Made by a program: the position numbers and the translations under genes | Assembly (NCBI GenBank): GCA_027075555.1 | Contig: JALTAZ010000124.1 | Coordinates: forward strand, 1 to 33,049 | Direction of reading: 5' to 3' | Source of the DNA: Micavibrio sp. | GTDB taxonomy: Bacteria > Pseudomonadota > Alphaproteobacteria > Micavibrionales > Micavibrionaceae | Length of the DNA: 33,049 nt | Notes under the pieces: model-generated | Seen by the model: the letters and a program-made list of their open reading frames with translations, nothing else | Told to the model about the DNA's origin: nothing | Database searches by the model: none | Shown: one piece after another, positions 1-7,926 of the stretch | Layout: every line of letters starts with the position of its first letter | Position numbering within the stretch: position 1 is the stretch's first letter

Positions 1-51
1 ATAGTTATAGAAAATGATGATTAGATATTTGTGCAATGCAGCGAATCATTA

Positions 52-60
52 TGTGGATAA
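52..60 (-). promoter_or_regulatory. single perfect DnaA-box-like 9-mer
   Basis: The minus strand reads TTATCCACA, the consensus DnaA box, just upstream of the rho -35 element. It stands alone, with no cluster or AT-rich unwinding region visible, so it is not evidence of an origin. Two more identical 9-mers lie inside genes (9061-9069 and 14761-14769), so chance is a fair explanation. Confidence 0.25.
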
Positions 61-64
61 ACTC

Positions 65-93
65 TTGACTCTTTTTTATCTTATGGTTATAAG
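65..93 (+). promoter_or_regulatory. sigma-70-type promoter of rho
   Basis: A TTGACT -35 (65-70), a 17-base spacer and a TATAAG -10 (88-93) form a near-consensus housekeeping promoter. Transcription would start near 100, giving a leader of about 160 bases before rho. A long leader fits the known self-control of rho in other bacteria. I see no strong hairpin in it. Confidence 0.7.
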
Positions 94-258
94 AAAATGT
101 CTTTGAGAAAATCCAGTGAAATTTTTGGGTATTAGCCACAATATTGGGCACGGGATAAAAGCTTTACGAATTAAGTTTTATGTAATTTGCATTTATCGAA
201 ATAAATTAAAGGTAAAAATCTTTCTCCATTAGGGTATCAACTTAATAATGAGTCTTTC

Positions 259-1515
259 ATGAATTTAACGGAATTAAAAACACGCTCTCCGGCTGAGTTA
301 CTGGCATTCGCAGAAGAGCTGCAAATTGAAAATTGTAACACAATGCGCAAACAAGATATGATGTTTGCTATACTTAAACAGCTAGCAAGCCAGAATGTTC
401 CTATATCTGGTGTTGGTGTTTTAGAAGTTTTACAAGATGGTTTTGGGTTTTTGCGTTCCCCAGAGGAAAATTACCTGCCAGGTCCTGATGACATATATGT
501 TTCACCTTCGCAAGTACGTCGTTTTGGTCTGCGTACAGGTGATATCGTTGAAGGAGAGATTAGAGCCCCTAAAGATTCAGAGCGTTATTTTGCGTTACTA
601 AGGGTATCGCTAATAAGCAATGAAACACCCGATAGATTGCGCCATCGCATAAATTTTGATAATTTAACCCCGCTATATCCAGATCGTAAAATAAAACTTG
701 AAATTGATGATCCTACAAAAAAATCAAACGTACAGCGCGTTATTGAATTAACATCACCGATTGGATTTGGACAGCGTGCTTTAATTGTTGCTCCACCACG
801 TACAGGTAAAACTGTAATGATGCAAAATATTGCAACTTCTGTTGCAGAAAATCATCCAGATGCTTATTTGATTGTTCTTCTTATTGATGAACGCCCAGAA
901 GAAGTTACCGATATGGCACGCTCAGTTCGTGGGGAGGTCGTTTCATCGACCTTTGATGAACCAGCTTCAAGACACGTACAAGTTGCCGAAATGGTAATGG
1001 AAAAAGCAAAAAGATTAGTTGAACATAAACGTGACGTTGTAATATTGCTAGATTCTATAACGCGTCTTGCACGTGCATATAACACGGTTGTTCCTTCATC
1101 TGGTAAGGTATTAACTGGTGGTGTTGATGCAAATGCCCTGCAACGCCCAAAAAGATTTTTTGGTGCGGCACGCAACGTTGAACAGGGTGGATCTTTAACC
1201 ATTATTGCTACAGCGCTAATTGACACTGGATCTCGTATGGATGAAGTGATTTTTGAAGAATTCAAGGGCACTGGTAATTCTGAGATTGTTCTTGATCGCA
1301 AACTTGCTGATAAAAGAATATTCCCTGCAATTGATATTCAAAAATCTGGCACTCGCAAAGAAGAACTACTAGTTGATAAAGACACATTGCAGAAAATGTG
1401 GGTTTTACGCCGTATTCTTAACCCAATGGGAACTGTAGATGCCGTTGAATTCCTACTTGGCAAGATGAAGCAAACCAAAAATAATGAAGAATTCTTCAAT
1501 GCAATGAATCAGTAA
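259..1515 (+). CDS. rho: transcription termination factor Rho
   Basis: Hexameric RNA-dependent ATPase that ends transcription at Rho-dependent sites; cytoplasmic. The 418-aa length is normal. Residues 1-47 are the N-terminal helix bundle and about 48-117 the cold-shock-like primary RNA-binding domain ([21 protein letters not shown]). The Walker A motif APPRTGKT is at 178-185, and a Walker B segment ([15 protein letters not shown]) follows near 258-272. The ATG at 259 starts the conserved MNLTELK N-terminus; its ribosome binding site is weak. In many alphaproteobacteria rho lies beside mnmE and the gid/par genes. Here it stands alone and converges on pdxT, 26 bases away. The identification is secure. 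Confidence 0.98.
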   Translation: MNLTELKTRSPAELLAFAEELQIENCNTMRKQDMMFAILKQLASQNVPISGVGVLEVLQDGFGFLRSPEENYLPGPDDIYVSPSQVRRFGLRTGDIVEGEIRAPKDSERYFALLRVSLISNETPDRLRHRINFDNLTPLYPDRKIKLEIDDPTKKSNVQRVIELTSPIGFGQRALIVAPPRTGKTVMMQNIATSVAENHPDAYLIVLLIDERPEEVTDMARSVRGEVVSSTFDEPASRHVQVAEMVMEKAKRLVEHKRDVVILLDSITRLARAYNTVVPSSGKVLTGGVDANALQRPKRFFGAARNVEQGGSLTIIATALIDTGSRMDEVIFEEFKGTGNSEIVLDRKLADKRIFPAIDIQKSGTRKEELLVDKDTLQKMWVLRRILNPMGTVDAVEFLLGKMKQTKNNEEFFNAMNQ

Positions 1516-1519
1516 TTAT

Positions 1520-1539
1520 TTAAATAGCAAAATATTTAA
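1520..1539. terminator. small AT-only inverted repeat between convergent rho and pdxT
   Basis: TTAAATA (1520-1526) and TATTTAA (1533-1539) are perfect inverted arms around a 6-base loop, filling the 26-bp gap between the two stop codons. The stem is weak because it has no G:C pairs. A bidirectional stop is possible but unproven. Confidence 0.3.
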
Positions 1540-1541
1540 GC

Positions 1542-2105
1542 TCAAATCAGGTCAATAAAAGCTCTATGCATAGGAGATGGATATTTCATTGTAAGCTCGG
1601 GGTGAAAGGTTGTTGCCATTATATCGCTGTACTTCACCCATACTGGAGTACTCTTGTGGGAGGCCAATATTTTTACGCTCTCATCAATTTCTGAAATTAT
1701 AGGAGCGCGTATAAAGGAAACTTCATAGCCATCAATTTTGGCATAGTGACTATCTAATTGCCTACCATATCCATTGCGTTTTATAGTTATTGGCAAAATA
1801 TTAAATGATTCTTGTTCAGGGTTTAAAACCGTTTTTGCCAGTAATATAGAACCTGCACATATTCCCCATACTGGCTTTTTGCTAAATTGATCTTTGAGAA
1901 TATCCCATAGGTTAAAGCGCTCTATCAATTTGAGCATGGTTGTACTTTCTCCACCAGGGATAATAAAGGCATCAATATATTCAAAATCTTTTGCTGTTTT
2001 AACGGGTTTAAACTCTGCTCCGCAGGCTTCAATATGAAGTTTATGTGCTTCTACCGCCCCTTGTAGGGCAAGAACACCGATTATAGGTTTTGCTTGAGAT
2101 TGCAT
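1542..2105 (-). CDS. pdxT: pyridoxal 5'-phosphate synthase glutaminase subunit PdxT
   Basis: Class I glutamine amidotransferase that releases ammonia from glutamine and passes it to PdxS for PLP synthesis (DXP-independent route). From the chosen start the protein is 187 aa, near the family norm. It shows the N-terminal IIGVLALQGAV, the oxyanion segment GGESTT, the nucleophile elbow WGICAGS with its Cys, and the FHPEL His/Glu of the triad. The frame stays open to a TTG at 2147 inside the upstream gene. I prefer the ATG at 2105 because it needs no overlap and sits closer to the conserved start. It belongs to a pdxS-orf-pdxT operon. Confidence 0.95.
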   Translation of the reverse strand: MQSQAKPIIGVLALQGAVEAHKLHIEACGAEFKPVKTAKDFEYIDAFIIPGGESTTMLKLIERFNLWDILKDQFSKKPVWGICAGSILLAKTVLNPEQESFNILPITIKRNGYGRQLDSHYAKIDGYEVSFIRAPIISEIDESVKILASHKSTPVWVKYSDIMATTFHPELTMKYPSPMHRAFIDLI

Positions 2106-2133
2106 ATTTTTATTATTCTCTATTGTTATTTTT

Positions 2134-2469
2134 TTATTGGGGTTCAATTAAATAAATGTCAGAAACTATTTTTTCACTTTCTTCATAGCAATCACTGATA
2201 TGTTTAGGAATATCTTCACCTCTATGTTTAAGTGCTGTTTTTAGGGTGCTATATCTTTCCCTCATTTCACTAACTATCTTATATAAGTAATCCATGTTTA
2301 AATCTTCGTCATAAGTAGGGACTCCACGAATTCTATTAAACATATTAGCATTAAAACTTGATATATCTTTACATGATTCCAAGAACTGACTTTTCAAATC
2401 ATCAGGATTTTTCCCAAGAATATGTGTTGGATGGTAAGAAATTTTGCTGTTTTTCTTATCATTATCCAT
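2134..2469 (-). CDS. hypothetical protein (111 aa) inside the pdxS-pdxT operon
   Basis: I do not recognise this protein. It is small, mostly hydrophilic and probably helical, with many Asp, Glu and Lys, three Cys spread without a metal motif, no signal peptide and no membrane segment, so it is likely cytoplasmic. It starts 16 bases after the pdxS stop and ends 28 bases before the pdxT ATG, all on one strand, so it is almost certainly co-transcribed with both. pdxS and pdxT are usually adjacent, which makes the insertion unusual. A role in B6 metabolism is only a guess from position. Confidence 0.75.
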   Translation of the reverse strand: MDNDKKNSKISYHPTHILGKNPDDLKSQFLESCKDISSFNANMFNRIRGVPTYDEDLNMDYLYKIVSEMRERYSTLKTALKHRGEDIPKHISDCYEESEKIVSDIYLIEPQ

Positions 2470-2485
2470 TAAGCAATCTTTCTAT

Positions 2486-3388
2486 TTACCAACCACGATT
2501 AGCCATTAGCATTGGCTCATCAATCTCACTGATTTCTGTACCGCGCATGGCAACACCGTCAAGTTCTTTAGAAGCTTCAAGGACAATGGCCGGATCATCA
2601 TAATGAGCAGTTGCTTTAACAATAGCTTTTGCAAATTTATCAGGATTATCAGATTTAAAAATACCAGAGCCAACAAATACCGTTTCTGCGCCAAGCTGCA
2701 TACAAATAGCCGCATCCGCTGGGGTTGCTATGCCACCCGCAGCAAAGTTAGGAACAGGAAGCCTACCTTCTTTACGCACAATTTTTAATAACTCATAAGG
2801 TGCACCCATATCACGAGCAATGGTCATAAGCTCTGACTCATCAATATTTTGCACACGCTTAATTTCTGCATTTATGCGGCGCATATGGCGCACTGCTTCA
2901 ACGATATTTCCAGTTCCTGGCTCACCTTTTGTACGCATTAATGCCGCGCCTTCACCAATACGGCGCAAGGCTTCGCCAAGGTTTTTAGCGCCACAAACAA
3001 ATGGAACTTTAAAATCATGCTTATTAATATGATATTCTTCATCAGCAGGAGTAAGAACCTCTGACTCATCAATATAATCAACCCCGATTTCTTGTAAAAT
3101 TTGAGCTTCGGCAAAGTGACCAATGCGACATTTCGCCATGACAGGAATTGAAACCGCATTCATTACTTCTTCGATAATTTCAGGTGGACTCATACGCGCA
3201 ACACCGCCAGCTTTTCGAATATCAGAAGGAACGCGCTCTAATGCCATGACTGCAACCGCTCCCGCATTTTCAGCAACCTTTGCCTGTTCAGCGGTAACAA
3301 CATCCATAATTACCCCGCCCTTAAGCATTTCTGCCAATCCAGTTTTAATATTCATGACATTATTTTGTGAAGGCTTATTATCGCTCAT
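2486..3388 (-). CDS. pdxS: pyridoxal 5'-phosphate synthase lyase subunit PdxS
   Basis: Builds PLP from ribose 5-phosphate, glyceraldehyde 3-phosphate and the ammonia delivered by PdxT; forms a (beta/alpha)8 dodecamer. At 300 aa the length is typical. Family motifs are clear: [30 protein letters not shown], the [10 protein letters not shown] lysine (K86) and the [10 protein letters not shown] lysine (K154), which are the two catalytic lysines of the family. The ATG at 3388 is preceded by AAGGA about 10 bases upstream. It is the first gene of the pdxS-orf-pdxT unit. Proteobacteria more often make PLP through PdxA/PdxJ, so this route is notable here. Confidence 0.98.
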   Translation of the reverse strand: MSDNKPSQNNVMNIKTGLAEMLKGGVIMDVVTAEQAKVAENAGAVAVMALERVPSDIRKAGGVARMSPPEIIEEVMNAVSIPVMAKCRIGHFAEAQILQEIGVDYIDESEVLTPADEEYHINKHDFKVPFVCGAKNLGEALRRIGEGAALMRTKGEPGTGNIVEAVRHMRRINAEIKRVQNIDESELMTIARDMGAPYELLKIVRKEGRLPVPNFAAGGIATPADAAICMQLGAETVFVGSGIFKSDNPDKFAKAIVKATAHYDDPAIVLEASKELDGVAMRGTEISEIDEPMLMANRGW

Positions 3389-3589
3389 CTTATATGTTCC
3401 TTAGTCTAAAGCTCTTAATTTTGAAGCTATTTATACATATTAAAAACACAAATGCAAAGAAAACTATGTGGATTAAATTGGTCATTATATTGAATATATA
3501 TCCTAATGTTATTCAATATATAATAATCGAAAATATAAAAATTTATATAAAGATCTCATTTTTTTAAGGTTTTTGTTATTATATATCCT

Positions 3590-4210
3590 CTATTGAATAA
3601 AAGACGAATCTAGAACTGGAATATCCTCAATCAAGATTTCATGATCTGACATTGTTACTCTACCAGTAGAATCAACAAATACTTGCACAGAAAACAGCGC
3701 ATCTTTAAGCATCATAAAAGCATTGATAACAAAAACACCATCTTTGCGTTTTTCTTTTATTTCTAGGGGGCTTATTGTTTTATTAAGCGATTTTTTAACC
3801 TCTTGAGGGGGTTCATCCTTCCATTTAATATGATCAGCAGTTTCACAAATAATAAATTTCCCATGCCTTCCTTTAACATAACTAAAGAAAAACCTTACAT
3901 ATTCAATTACGTTATCCTCATTTAAAGAAATTGGAACTTTTGCATTAAGATTATAAATAGTGTCATATTTCCAATCTATAATTGTAAAATCCAGCTCCCC
4001 TGATTTTTGAAATGCATAACGCTGAAGCGGTGGATTGGTTGCATGATCAGCGATATCTAGAAATTTATAATCTGGATAAAAAGGTATATCTATAGAAAGT
4101 ATAGTAGTTTCAAGAGGATCGAATATACTTCCTTCTATATCCTTATTTAAAATATCAATAATTTCAGCAACTTCTTCAAGTTTTAATTTTGTGTAGGATT
4201 CATCAAACAT
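3590..4210 (-). CDS. hypothetical protein (206 aa)
   Basis: I cannot assign a family. The protein is acidic, with no signal peptide or transmembrane segment, and is rich in aromatic residues in alternating strands, suggesting a mixed alpha/beta cytoplasmic fold. The N-terminal helix (about residues 8-28) is followed by a Pro-rich stretch with many Asp and Tyr. It stands alone: about 200 bases of AT-rich DNA separate it from pdxS, and it is divergent from hemE across a 426-bp spacer. The ATG at 4210 has only a weak ribosome binding site. The open length of 206 codons in such AT-rich DNA supports a real gene. Confidence 0.7.
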   Translation of the reverse strand: MFDESYTKLKLEEVAEIIDILNKDIEGSIFDPLETTILSIDIPFYPDYKFLDIADHATNPPLQRYAFQKSGELDFTIIDWKYDTIYNLNAKVPISLNEDNVIEYVRFFFSYVKGRHGKFIICETADHIKWKDEPPQEVKKSLNKTISPLEIKEKRKDGVFVINAFMMLKDALFSVQVFVDSTGRVTMSDHEILIEDIPVLDSSFIQ

Positions 4211-4576
4211 AATTTTAAGGTGATTCGTTTATTGATCAATTTCCTAGCGATAATGCTGGTTTTATGTATAAAAATCAAGTTAAGCCATTAGGAAAACTCT
4301 GTTAATGAATCCAATAGCCTTTTTTGTATAAAATTATGGATTAAGTTACCCAGATTCCATACTATAAGGTTTGATATTAATCATTCATATGTGTGAAACC
4401 ATAAAAATTAAAAATAGTAAAATTGACTCGACAAATACCGAATCGTGAGAGCTTCTATCTATTTGCATTTAAATTGCTTGTGAACAATTTTAGGGATAAT
4501 TTTTATTCCCCAATATTCACAGTCCCTACTCCTTACAAATACTCTTAAATTAAAATATATTATTTTTAAATCTTCC

Positions 4577-4604
4577 TTGCATGACAGTCTTATTTAAGAA
4601 TAAT
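4577..4604 (+). promoter_or_regulatory. candidate promoter of hemE-hemH
   Basis: TTGCAT (4577-4582), a 16-base spacer and AATAAT (4599-4604) fit a sigma-70 promoter with start near 4611, giving a short leader of about 26 bases before hemE. Other weak matches exist in this AT-rich spacer. Confidence 0.4.
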
Positions 4605-4616
4605 GATCCTCATCAT
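4603..4616. promoter_or_regulatory. palindromic operator-like site at the hemE start point
   Basis: ATGATCCTCATCAT is a perfect 5+5 palindrome with a 4-base centre. It overlaps the candidate hemE transcription start, a position suited to repression. It resembles an FNR-family box (TTGAT-N4-ATCAA) with both outer bases changed. The regulator is unknown. Confidence 0.4.
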
Positions 4617-4636
4617 ACGGTAACTTGGAATAAAAA

Positions 4637-5686
4637 ATGGCTAATCAGAAAAAGAATTTTTTAGAGGTTTTGAAAAAACATAAGCCTGATCATATACCTT
4701 TTTGGTTTATGCGCCAAGCTGGACGTTATTTACCAGAATATATGGAGCTTCGTAAACAAGCAGGAGGTTTTTTAGATATGGCTTATAATCCTGATATAGC
4801 TAGTGAAATTACTATGCAGCCAATCAGGCGTTTTGGTATGGACGCAGCGATTATATTTTCTGATATTTTGGTTATTCCTCATGCGCTAGGGCAGCATTTA
4901 GAGTTTGTACAAGGTAAGGGACCAAAACTTAATCCTTTGCGAGGTTCGTCTGATTTTTCTGTTTTGAATTTTTCAAAGTTTCAGCAAATTCTTAGTCCTG
5001 TTCACGAAGCAATATCGCTTACAAAAACTTCATTAAAAAAAGAAGGATTTGAATCAACTGCTTTAATTGGTTTTTGTGGCGCTCCTTGGACGGTTGCTTG
5101 TTACATGGTTGAAGGCGGCGGAAGTCGTGATTTTATTAATGTTAAAAAGCTTGCCTTTCAAGATGAAAAAGCCTTTTCAGAATTGATTGAAATTTTGGTG
5201 GAATCCAGTGCGCAATATCTGATTGATCAAATTAACGCAGGGGTCGAAGCAGTTCAAATTTTCGATAGTTGGGCAGGGGCTTTGGATGCGCAGAGCTTTC
5301 ATAAGTGGGTAGTAAATCCAACGCGCCAAATTGTTAATCTGGTAAGAAGCCAACATCCTGATATTCCAATTATTGGCTTTCCAAGATGCGCTGGTCAAAA
5401 TTATTTATCCTATGTACAAAATACAGGGGTAAGTGCAATTAGTATTGATCAAAATATTGATACAAAATGGGCTGCTAATAGTTTGCAATCATTTGTTCCT
5501 GTTCAAGGAAACCTTGATCCTATTTGTTTACTAACAGGTGGTGATTCCATGGTAATGGCAGTTGAAAAAATTATTGGAGATTTAAAAGATGGCGGTTTTA
5601 TATTTAATATTGGGCACGGAATTCATAAGCAAACCCCTGTAGAGCATGTAGAAAAGCTTTGCGCTTTAATTAGGGAATATTCTTAA
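4637..5686 (+). CDS. hemE: uroporphyrinogen decarboxylase
   Basis: Removes four acetate carboxyls from uroporphyrinogen III to give coproporphyrinogen III in heme synthesis; cytoplasmic. The 349 aa match the usual length. The signature PFWFMRQAGRYLPEY lies near residues 21-35, and IIFSDILVIPHALG (with the catalytic Asp) near 76-89. GFCGAPWTVACYMVEG and the C-terminal FNIGHGIHKQTPVEHV are also typical. The ATG at 4637 fits the conserved N-terminus. hemH follows after one base, so the two are co-transcribed and probably translationally coupled. Confidence 0.98.
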   Translation: MANQKKNFLEVLKKHKPDHIPFWFMRQAGRYLPEYMELRKQAGGFLDMAYNPDIASEITMQPIRRFGMDAAIIFSDILVIPHALGQHLEFVQGKGPKLNPLRGSSDFSVLNFSKFQQILSPVHEAISLTKTSLKKEGFESTALIGFCGAPWTVACYMVEGGGSRDFINVKKLAFQDEKAFSELIEILVESSAQYLIDQINAGVEAVQIFDSWAGALDAQSFHKWVVNPTRQIVNLVRSQHPDIPIIGFPRCAGQNYLSYVQNTGVSAISIDQNIDTKWAANSLQSFVPVQGNLDPICLLTGGDSMVMAVEKIIGDLKDGGFIFNIGHGIHKQTPVEHVEKLCALIREYS

Positions 5687-5687
5687 A

Positions 5688-6764
5688 ATGGGCAAAAAAA
5701 TTGCGGTAGTTTTATTTAATTTAGGAGGACCTGATAGCAAGGAATCTATAAAACCGTTTTTACTGAACTTCTTTATGGATAAGAATATAATAAGTTTGCC
5801 GATATTTTTACGGTTTTTTATCGCTCATATGATTTCAAGAAAAAGATCAAAGCATGAAGCAGGGGATTCTTATGGCTTATTAGGTGATAAATCACCATTA
5901 TTAGAAAATACTATAGAGCAGGTCAAAAATCTTGAAGAAAAACTAAATTATGAATTTTTTGAAAACACTTACAAGGTTTTTGTATGTATGCGTTATTGGC
6001 ATCCTATGAGCGCACAAATAGTAAAAGAGGTTAAAGAATGGAAAGCAGATAAAATTGTTTTATTGCCCCTATATCCGCAATTTTCGACCACTACTACTTG
6101 GTCATCATTACAGCAATGGAAAAAACAATCTACCAAATTAGGGATAGACATACAGACCTCTATGATATGTTGTTATCCTGAAAATAAGGGATATGTTGAA
6201 GGATCTGCCAAGAATATTTTAGAGCAATATAAAAGGGCAAAAAAAGATGGTTATGATAAAGTGCGGATTTTATTTTCTGCTCATGGGTTGCCTGAAAAAG
6301 TTATTAATGGCGGTGATCCTTATCAATATCAATGTGAAAATTCAGCAATATCAATAGTAAAGCGTTTAGAAAAAGAAATAGATAATGTTGATTGGCAGAT
6401 TTGCTATCAAAGCAAAGTAGGGCGTTTAAAATGGATTGAACCATCAATTGAGCAAGCTCTTGATAGAGCCGCTAATCATAATAGTTGCGTTATTATTTAT
6501 CCTCATGCTTTTACACAAGAGCATGTAGAAACTTTAGTAGAGCTTGATATTGAATATAAAAAATATGCTAAAGAAAAAGGGATTAAAGGCTATTATCGTG
6601 CCCAAACTCTTGGCATACAAAGTGATTTTATTGATGCTCTTGCGGATATGGTTAGGCAATGCGAAGCTCAAAAAGATATTATTTCTGATAATAATTTTTC
6701 ATGTCCTAAAGAATTTGGGCGTTGTTGTAAAAAAACTTTAACCCCAAATTATCCAACCAAGTAA
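5688..6764 (+). CDS. hemH: ferrochelatase
   Basis: Inserts Fe2+ into protoporphyrin IX, the last step of protoheme synthesis. The protein is about 358 aa. It has the N-terminal VVLFNLGGPDS, the metal/proton-handling His of SAHGLPEKV (about H199) and the HAFTQEHVETLVELDIEY segment with the catalytic Glu (about E280). Its C-terminus carries three clustered Cys (SCPKEFGRCC). Some alphaproteobacterial ferrochelatases bind a C-terminal [2Fe-2S] cluster, and this could be such a site, but the spacing is not one I can confirm. It starts one base after hemE. Its 3' end overlaps a small antisense ORF by 27 bases. Confidence 0.97.
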   Translation: MGKKIAVVLFNLGGPDSKESIKPFLLNFFMDKNIISLPIFLRFFIAHMISRKRSKHEAGDSYGLLGDKSPLLENTIEQVKNLEEKLNYEFFENTYKVFVCMRYWHPMSAQIVKEVKEWKADKIVLLPLYPQFSTTTTWSSLQQWKKQSTKLGIDIQTSMICCYPENKGYVEGSAKNILEQYKRAKKDGYDKVRILFSAHGLPEKVINGGDPYQYQCENSAISIVKRLEKEIDNVDWQICYQSKVGRLKWIEPSIEQALDRAANHNSCVIIYPHAFTQEHVETLVELDIEYKKYAKEKGIKGYYRAQTLGIQSDFIDALADMVRQCEAQKDIISDNNFSCPKEFGRCCKKTLTPNYPTK

Positions 6765-6836
6765 GAGTCCTATTATAAATCCAGAAAATGCACAGGCCGA
6801 ATACATAATAATAAAAATAGATTTATCTTCGTTCAC
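6738..6836 (-). CDS. small hydrophobic membrane peptide (32 aa), GTG start
   Basis: Not a family I recognise. A short charged N-terminus (MNEDKS) is followed by one long hydrophobic stretch (FIIMYSACAFSGFIIGLLL) ending in WIIWG, so it should be a single-span inner-membrane peptide. A perfect AGGAGG lies 8 bases before the GTG, which is the main reason to call it. Its last 27 bases overlap the 3' end of convergent hemH. Upstream lie about 180 bases of strongly structured leader (see 6849-7018). The same frame stays open further upstream to a TGA at 6918-6920, so it may instead be the end of a longer broken gene. Possible roles are a type I toxin-like peptide or a small subunit of a membrane complex; both are inference. 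Confidence 0.5.
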   Translation of the reverse strand: MNEDKSIFIIMYSACAFSGFIIGLLLGWIIWG

Positions 6837-7119
6837 AGAACTCTCCTCCTTTGGTGATCGGGGAGTTAACAAGCCCGCAATTAGAAGAGCCGCAATAATC
6901 TTTAGAATTACATTAAGTCACACGAAATATAATCCCTGGACATACATTATTGCCTCCCCGACCAAAGTCGAGGAGTGTGGTAACGGCACACAAAACCGCT
7001 AATTGCATGGGTTGTTAAGCCCAATTTAGAGACTATAGAAATTGTTTCATATGAACAAGTCTAATCTACTAATATCATAAACTTTGTTTAGTTAGCTAAT
7101 ATATGTTCTGTTTAAGTAA
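6765..7119. other. 355-bp region between hemH and the phosphatase gene
   Basis: Apart from the 5' two-thirds of the small ORF at 6738-6836 it holds no confident gene. About 170 bases (6849-7018) are unusually rich in inverted repeats. Two further short frames on the minus strand exist: one from an ATG at 6947 with GGGGAGG upstream that stops after 9 codons, and one of 31 codons starting near 7008. I treat them as possible leader peptides or chance. The remaining AT-rich part next to the phosphatase gene shows nothing I can name. Confidence 0.5.
6849..7018 (-). ncRNA. candidate structured leader RNA with competing helices
   Basis: Several complementary pairs are seen directly. A: 6849-6865 (CTTTGGT, 3-base bulge, CGGGGAG) with 6954-6967 (CTCCCCGACCAAAG). 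B: 6866-6884 (TTAACAA, GCAATTAG) with 6999-7018 (CTAATTGC, TTGTTAA). C: 6892-6899 (GCAATAAT) with 6946-6953. There are also two local hairpins: 6954-6975 (9-bp stem, 4-base loop) and 6975-6991 (GTGTG/CACAC). The 6954-6975 hairpin competes with helix A, and B crosses A, so the RNA could switch or form a pseudoknot. On the minus strand one arm of A lies directly before the AGGAGG of the small ORF. I match it to no known RNA family. Confidence 0.5.
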
Positions 7120-7662
7120 CTAACAGTCTTTACAAAAATTTTTCTTAATATTTTCTTCAAAATAATCACTCATACCTGCTTTATGTCCTTGTTCAAGAGC
7201 TTCATTTAATGGAACTCCTTTGCTTAATTGATATGCTGCCCATAAAGATCCTGCGCGATTTCCACTTTTACAGCTTAATAAGATATTTCCGTCAGAATTT
7301 TCAAAAATCTCTGAAAACTTCTCTACTTGTTCTTTTAATATTCCTTCTTTTCCATTTACTGGAATACTTACATATTTTGCTCCTGCTTTTTCTGCTTCTT
7401 CCTTGGCTTTTCTGATTTCATTAGGATCATTGCGAAGATCAATAAAAGTTTTTATCCTGTCTTTTGCAAGTTTAGTATATGCACCATCACTTAATTCACC
7501 AGATGTTGCCAGCCTATTGGTTATCTTTTGATAATTTATTACGTCTTCCTTTATATAAGAGGCTGAAGGAAGCTCTGTAAATTTTGATTGGTTATCTTGG
7601 GCAAAAACCTGATTTGGGTTTATGCTTATAGCTGTAAAAAGTAATAAAGCCGATTTTTTCAT
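7120..7662 (-). CDS. exported rhodanese/DSP-like phosphatase (beta-lactamase-hydrolase-like phosphatase family)
   Basis: 180 aa with a likely signal peptide (MKKSALLLFTAISINPNQVFA, cleavage after about residue 21), so periplasmic. The mature part follows the DUF442/TIGR01244 pattern: the early TSGELSDGAYTKLAKDRIKTFIDLR segment (about 53-77), then PVNGKEG and the catalytic loop LLSCKSGNRAG with Cys131 and Arg136. The C-x-SG-x-R spacing is usual for this family rather than the CX5R of classic tyrosine phosphatases. A good AAGGA lies 8 bases before the ATG. The natural substrate is unknown; relatives are linked to sulfide or persulfide chemistry only when fused to other domains, which is not the case here. 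It is divergent from the gene at 7927. Confidence 0.82.
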   Translation of the reverse strand: MKKSALLLFTAISINPNQVFAQDNQSKFTELPSASYIKEDVINYQKITNRLATSGELSDGAYTKLAKDRIKTFIDLRNDPNEIRKAKEEAEKAGAKYVSIPVNGKEGILKEQVEKFSEIFENSDGNILLSCKSGNRAGSLWAAYQLSKGVPLNEALEQGHKAGMSDYFEENIKKNFCKDC

Positions 7663-7877
7663 AATATTATCCTTATCTAATATTCTTAATATACAACATT
7701 ATTCGGATTAAATTAGTGTTTAGACACAATCTCAAATATATTTTTAACCCTTTATTTACCATCTATTAACACCTTATTAGTACTTATTAGTGAAGGTCAT
7801 AATATTCTTTAAAAAAAGCTGATTTTTTCTGTTTTTGGTAGGAAAGCGTTAATAATTTATCCTCATAATAAACTCAT

Positions 7878-7899
7878 ACCGCAGGCAATTTGCGGTTTT
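7878..7899 (+). terminator. attenuator-like hairpin with short T run
   Basis: ACCGCA (7878-7883) pairs with TGCGGT (7891-7896) around a 7-base loop and is followed by a TTTT run. It sits about 28 bases before the ATG of the next gene, where it could end transcription early or shape the leader. The stem is only 6 bp, so its strength is doubtful. Confidence 0.35.
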
Positions 7900-7926
7900 G
7901 AGCAGTATTATAAATTGGTTAGGGTC

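Larger units (their letters stand above)
4211..4636. other. 426-bp divergent intergenic region upstream of hemE
   Basis: AT-rich and free of convincing ORFs. It holds an imperfect inverted repeat at 4479-4521 (outer arms TGTGAA/TTCACA, inner arms GGGATAA/TTATTCCC), a candidate hemE promoter at 4577-4604 and a 14-bp palindrome at 4603-4616. The hairpin lies upstream of that promoter, so it would be transcribed only from a promoter further left. I saw no small gene here. Confidence 0.6.

Noticed and set aside
52-60. DnaA box near rho as a sign of a replication origin
   Set aside because: Only one box, no cluster, no AT-rich unwinding element or dnaA/parAB genes; identical 9-mers also occur inside genes.
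3367-3567. 66-codon plus-strand ORF in the AT-rich spacer after pdxS
   Set aside because: Low-complexity Ile/Lys/Asn composition, no ribosome binding site, starts antisense to the pdxS 5' end; typical of chance in AT-rich DNA.
6918-6920. TGA recoded as tryptophan genome-wide
   Set aside because: Trp in all clear genes is TGG, and several genes end in TGA within ATGA overlaps (mobA, narJ, orf113), so the standard code holds.
6841-7030. tmRNA, SRP RNA or RNase P RNA in the structured region
   Set aside because: None of the conserved sequence blocks I know for these RNAs is present on either strand.
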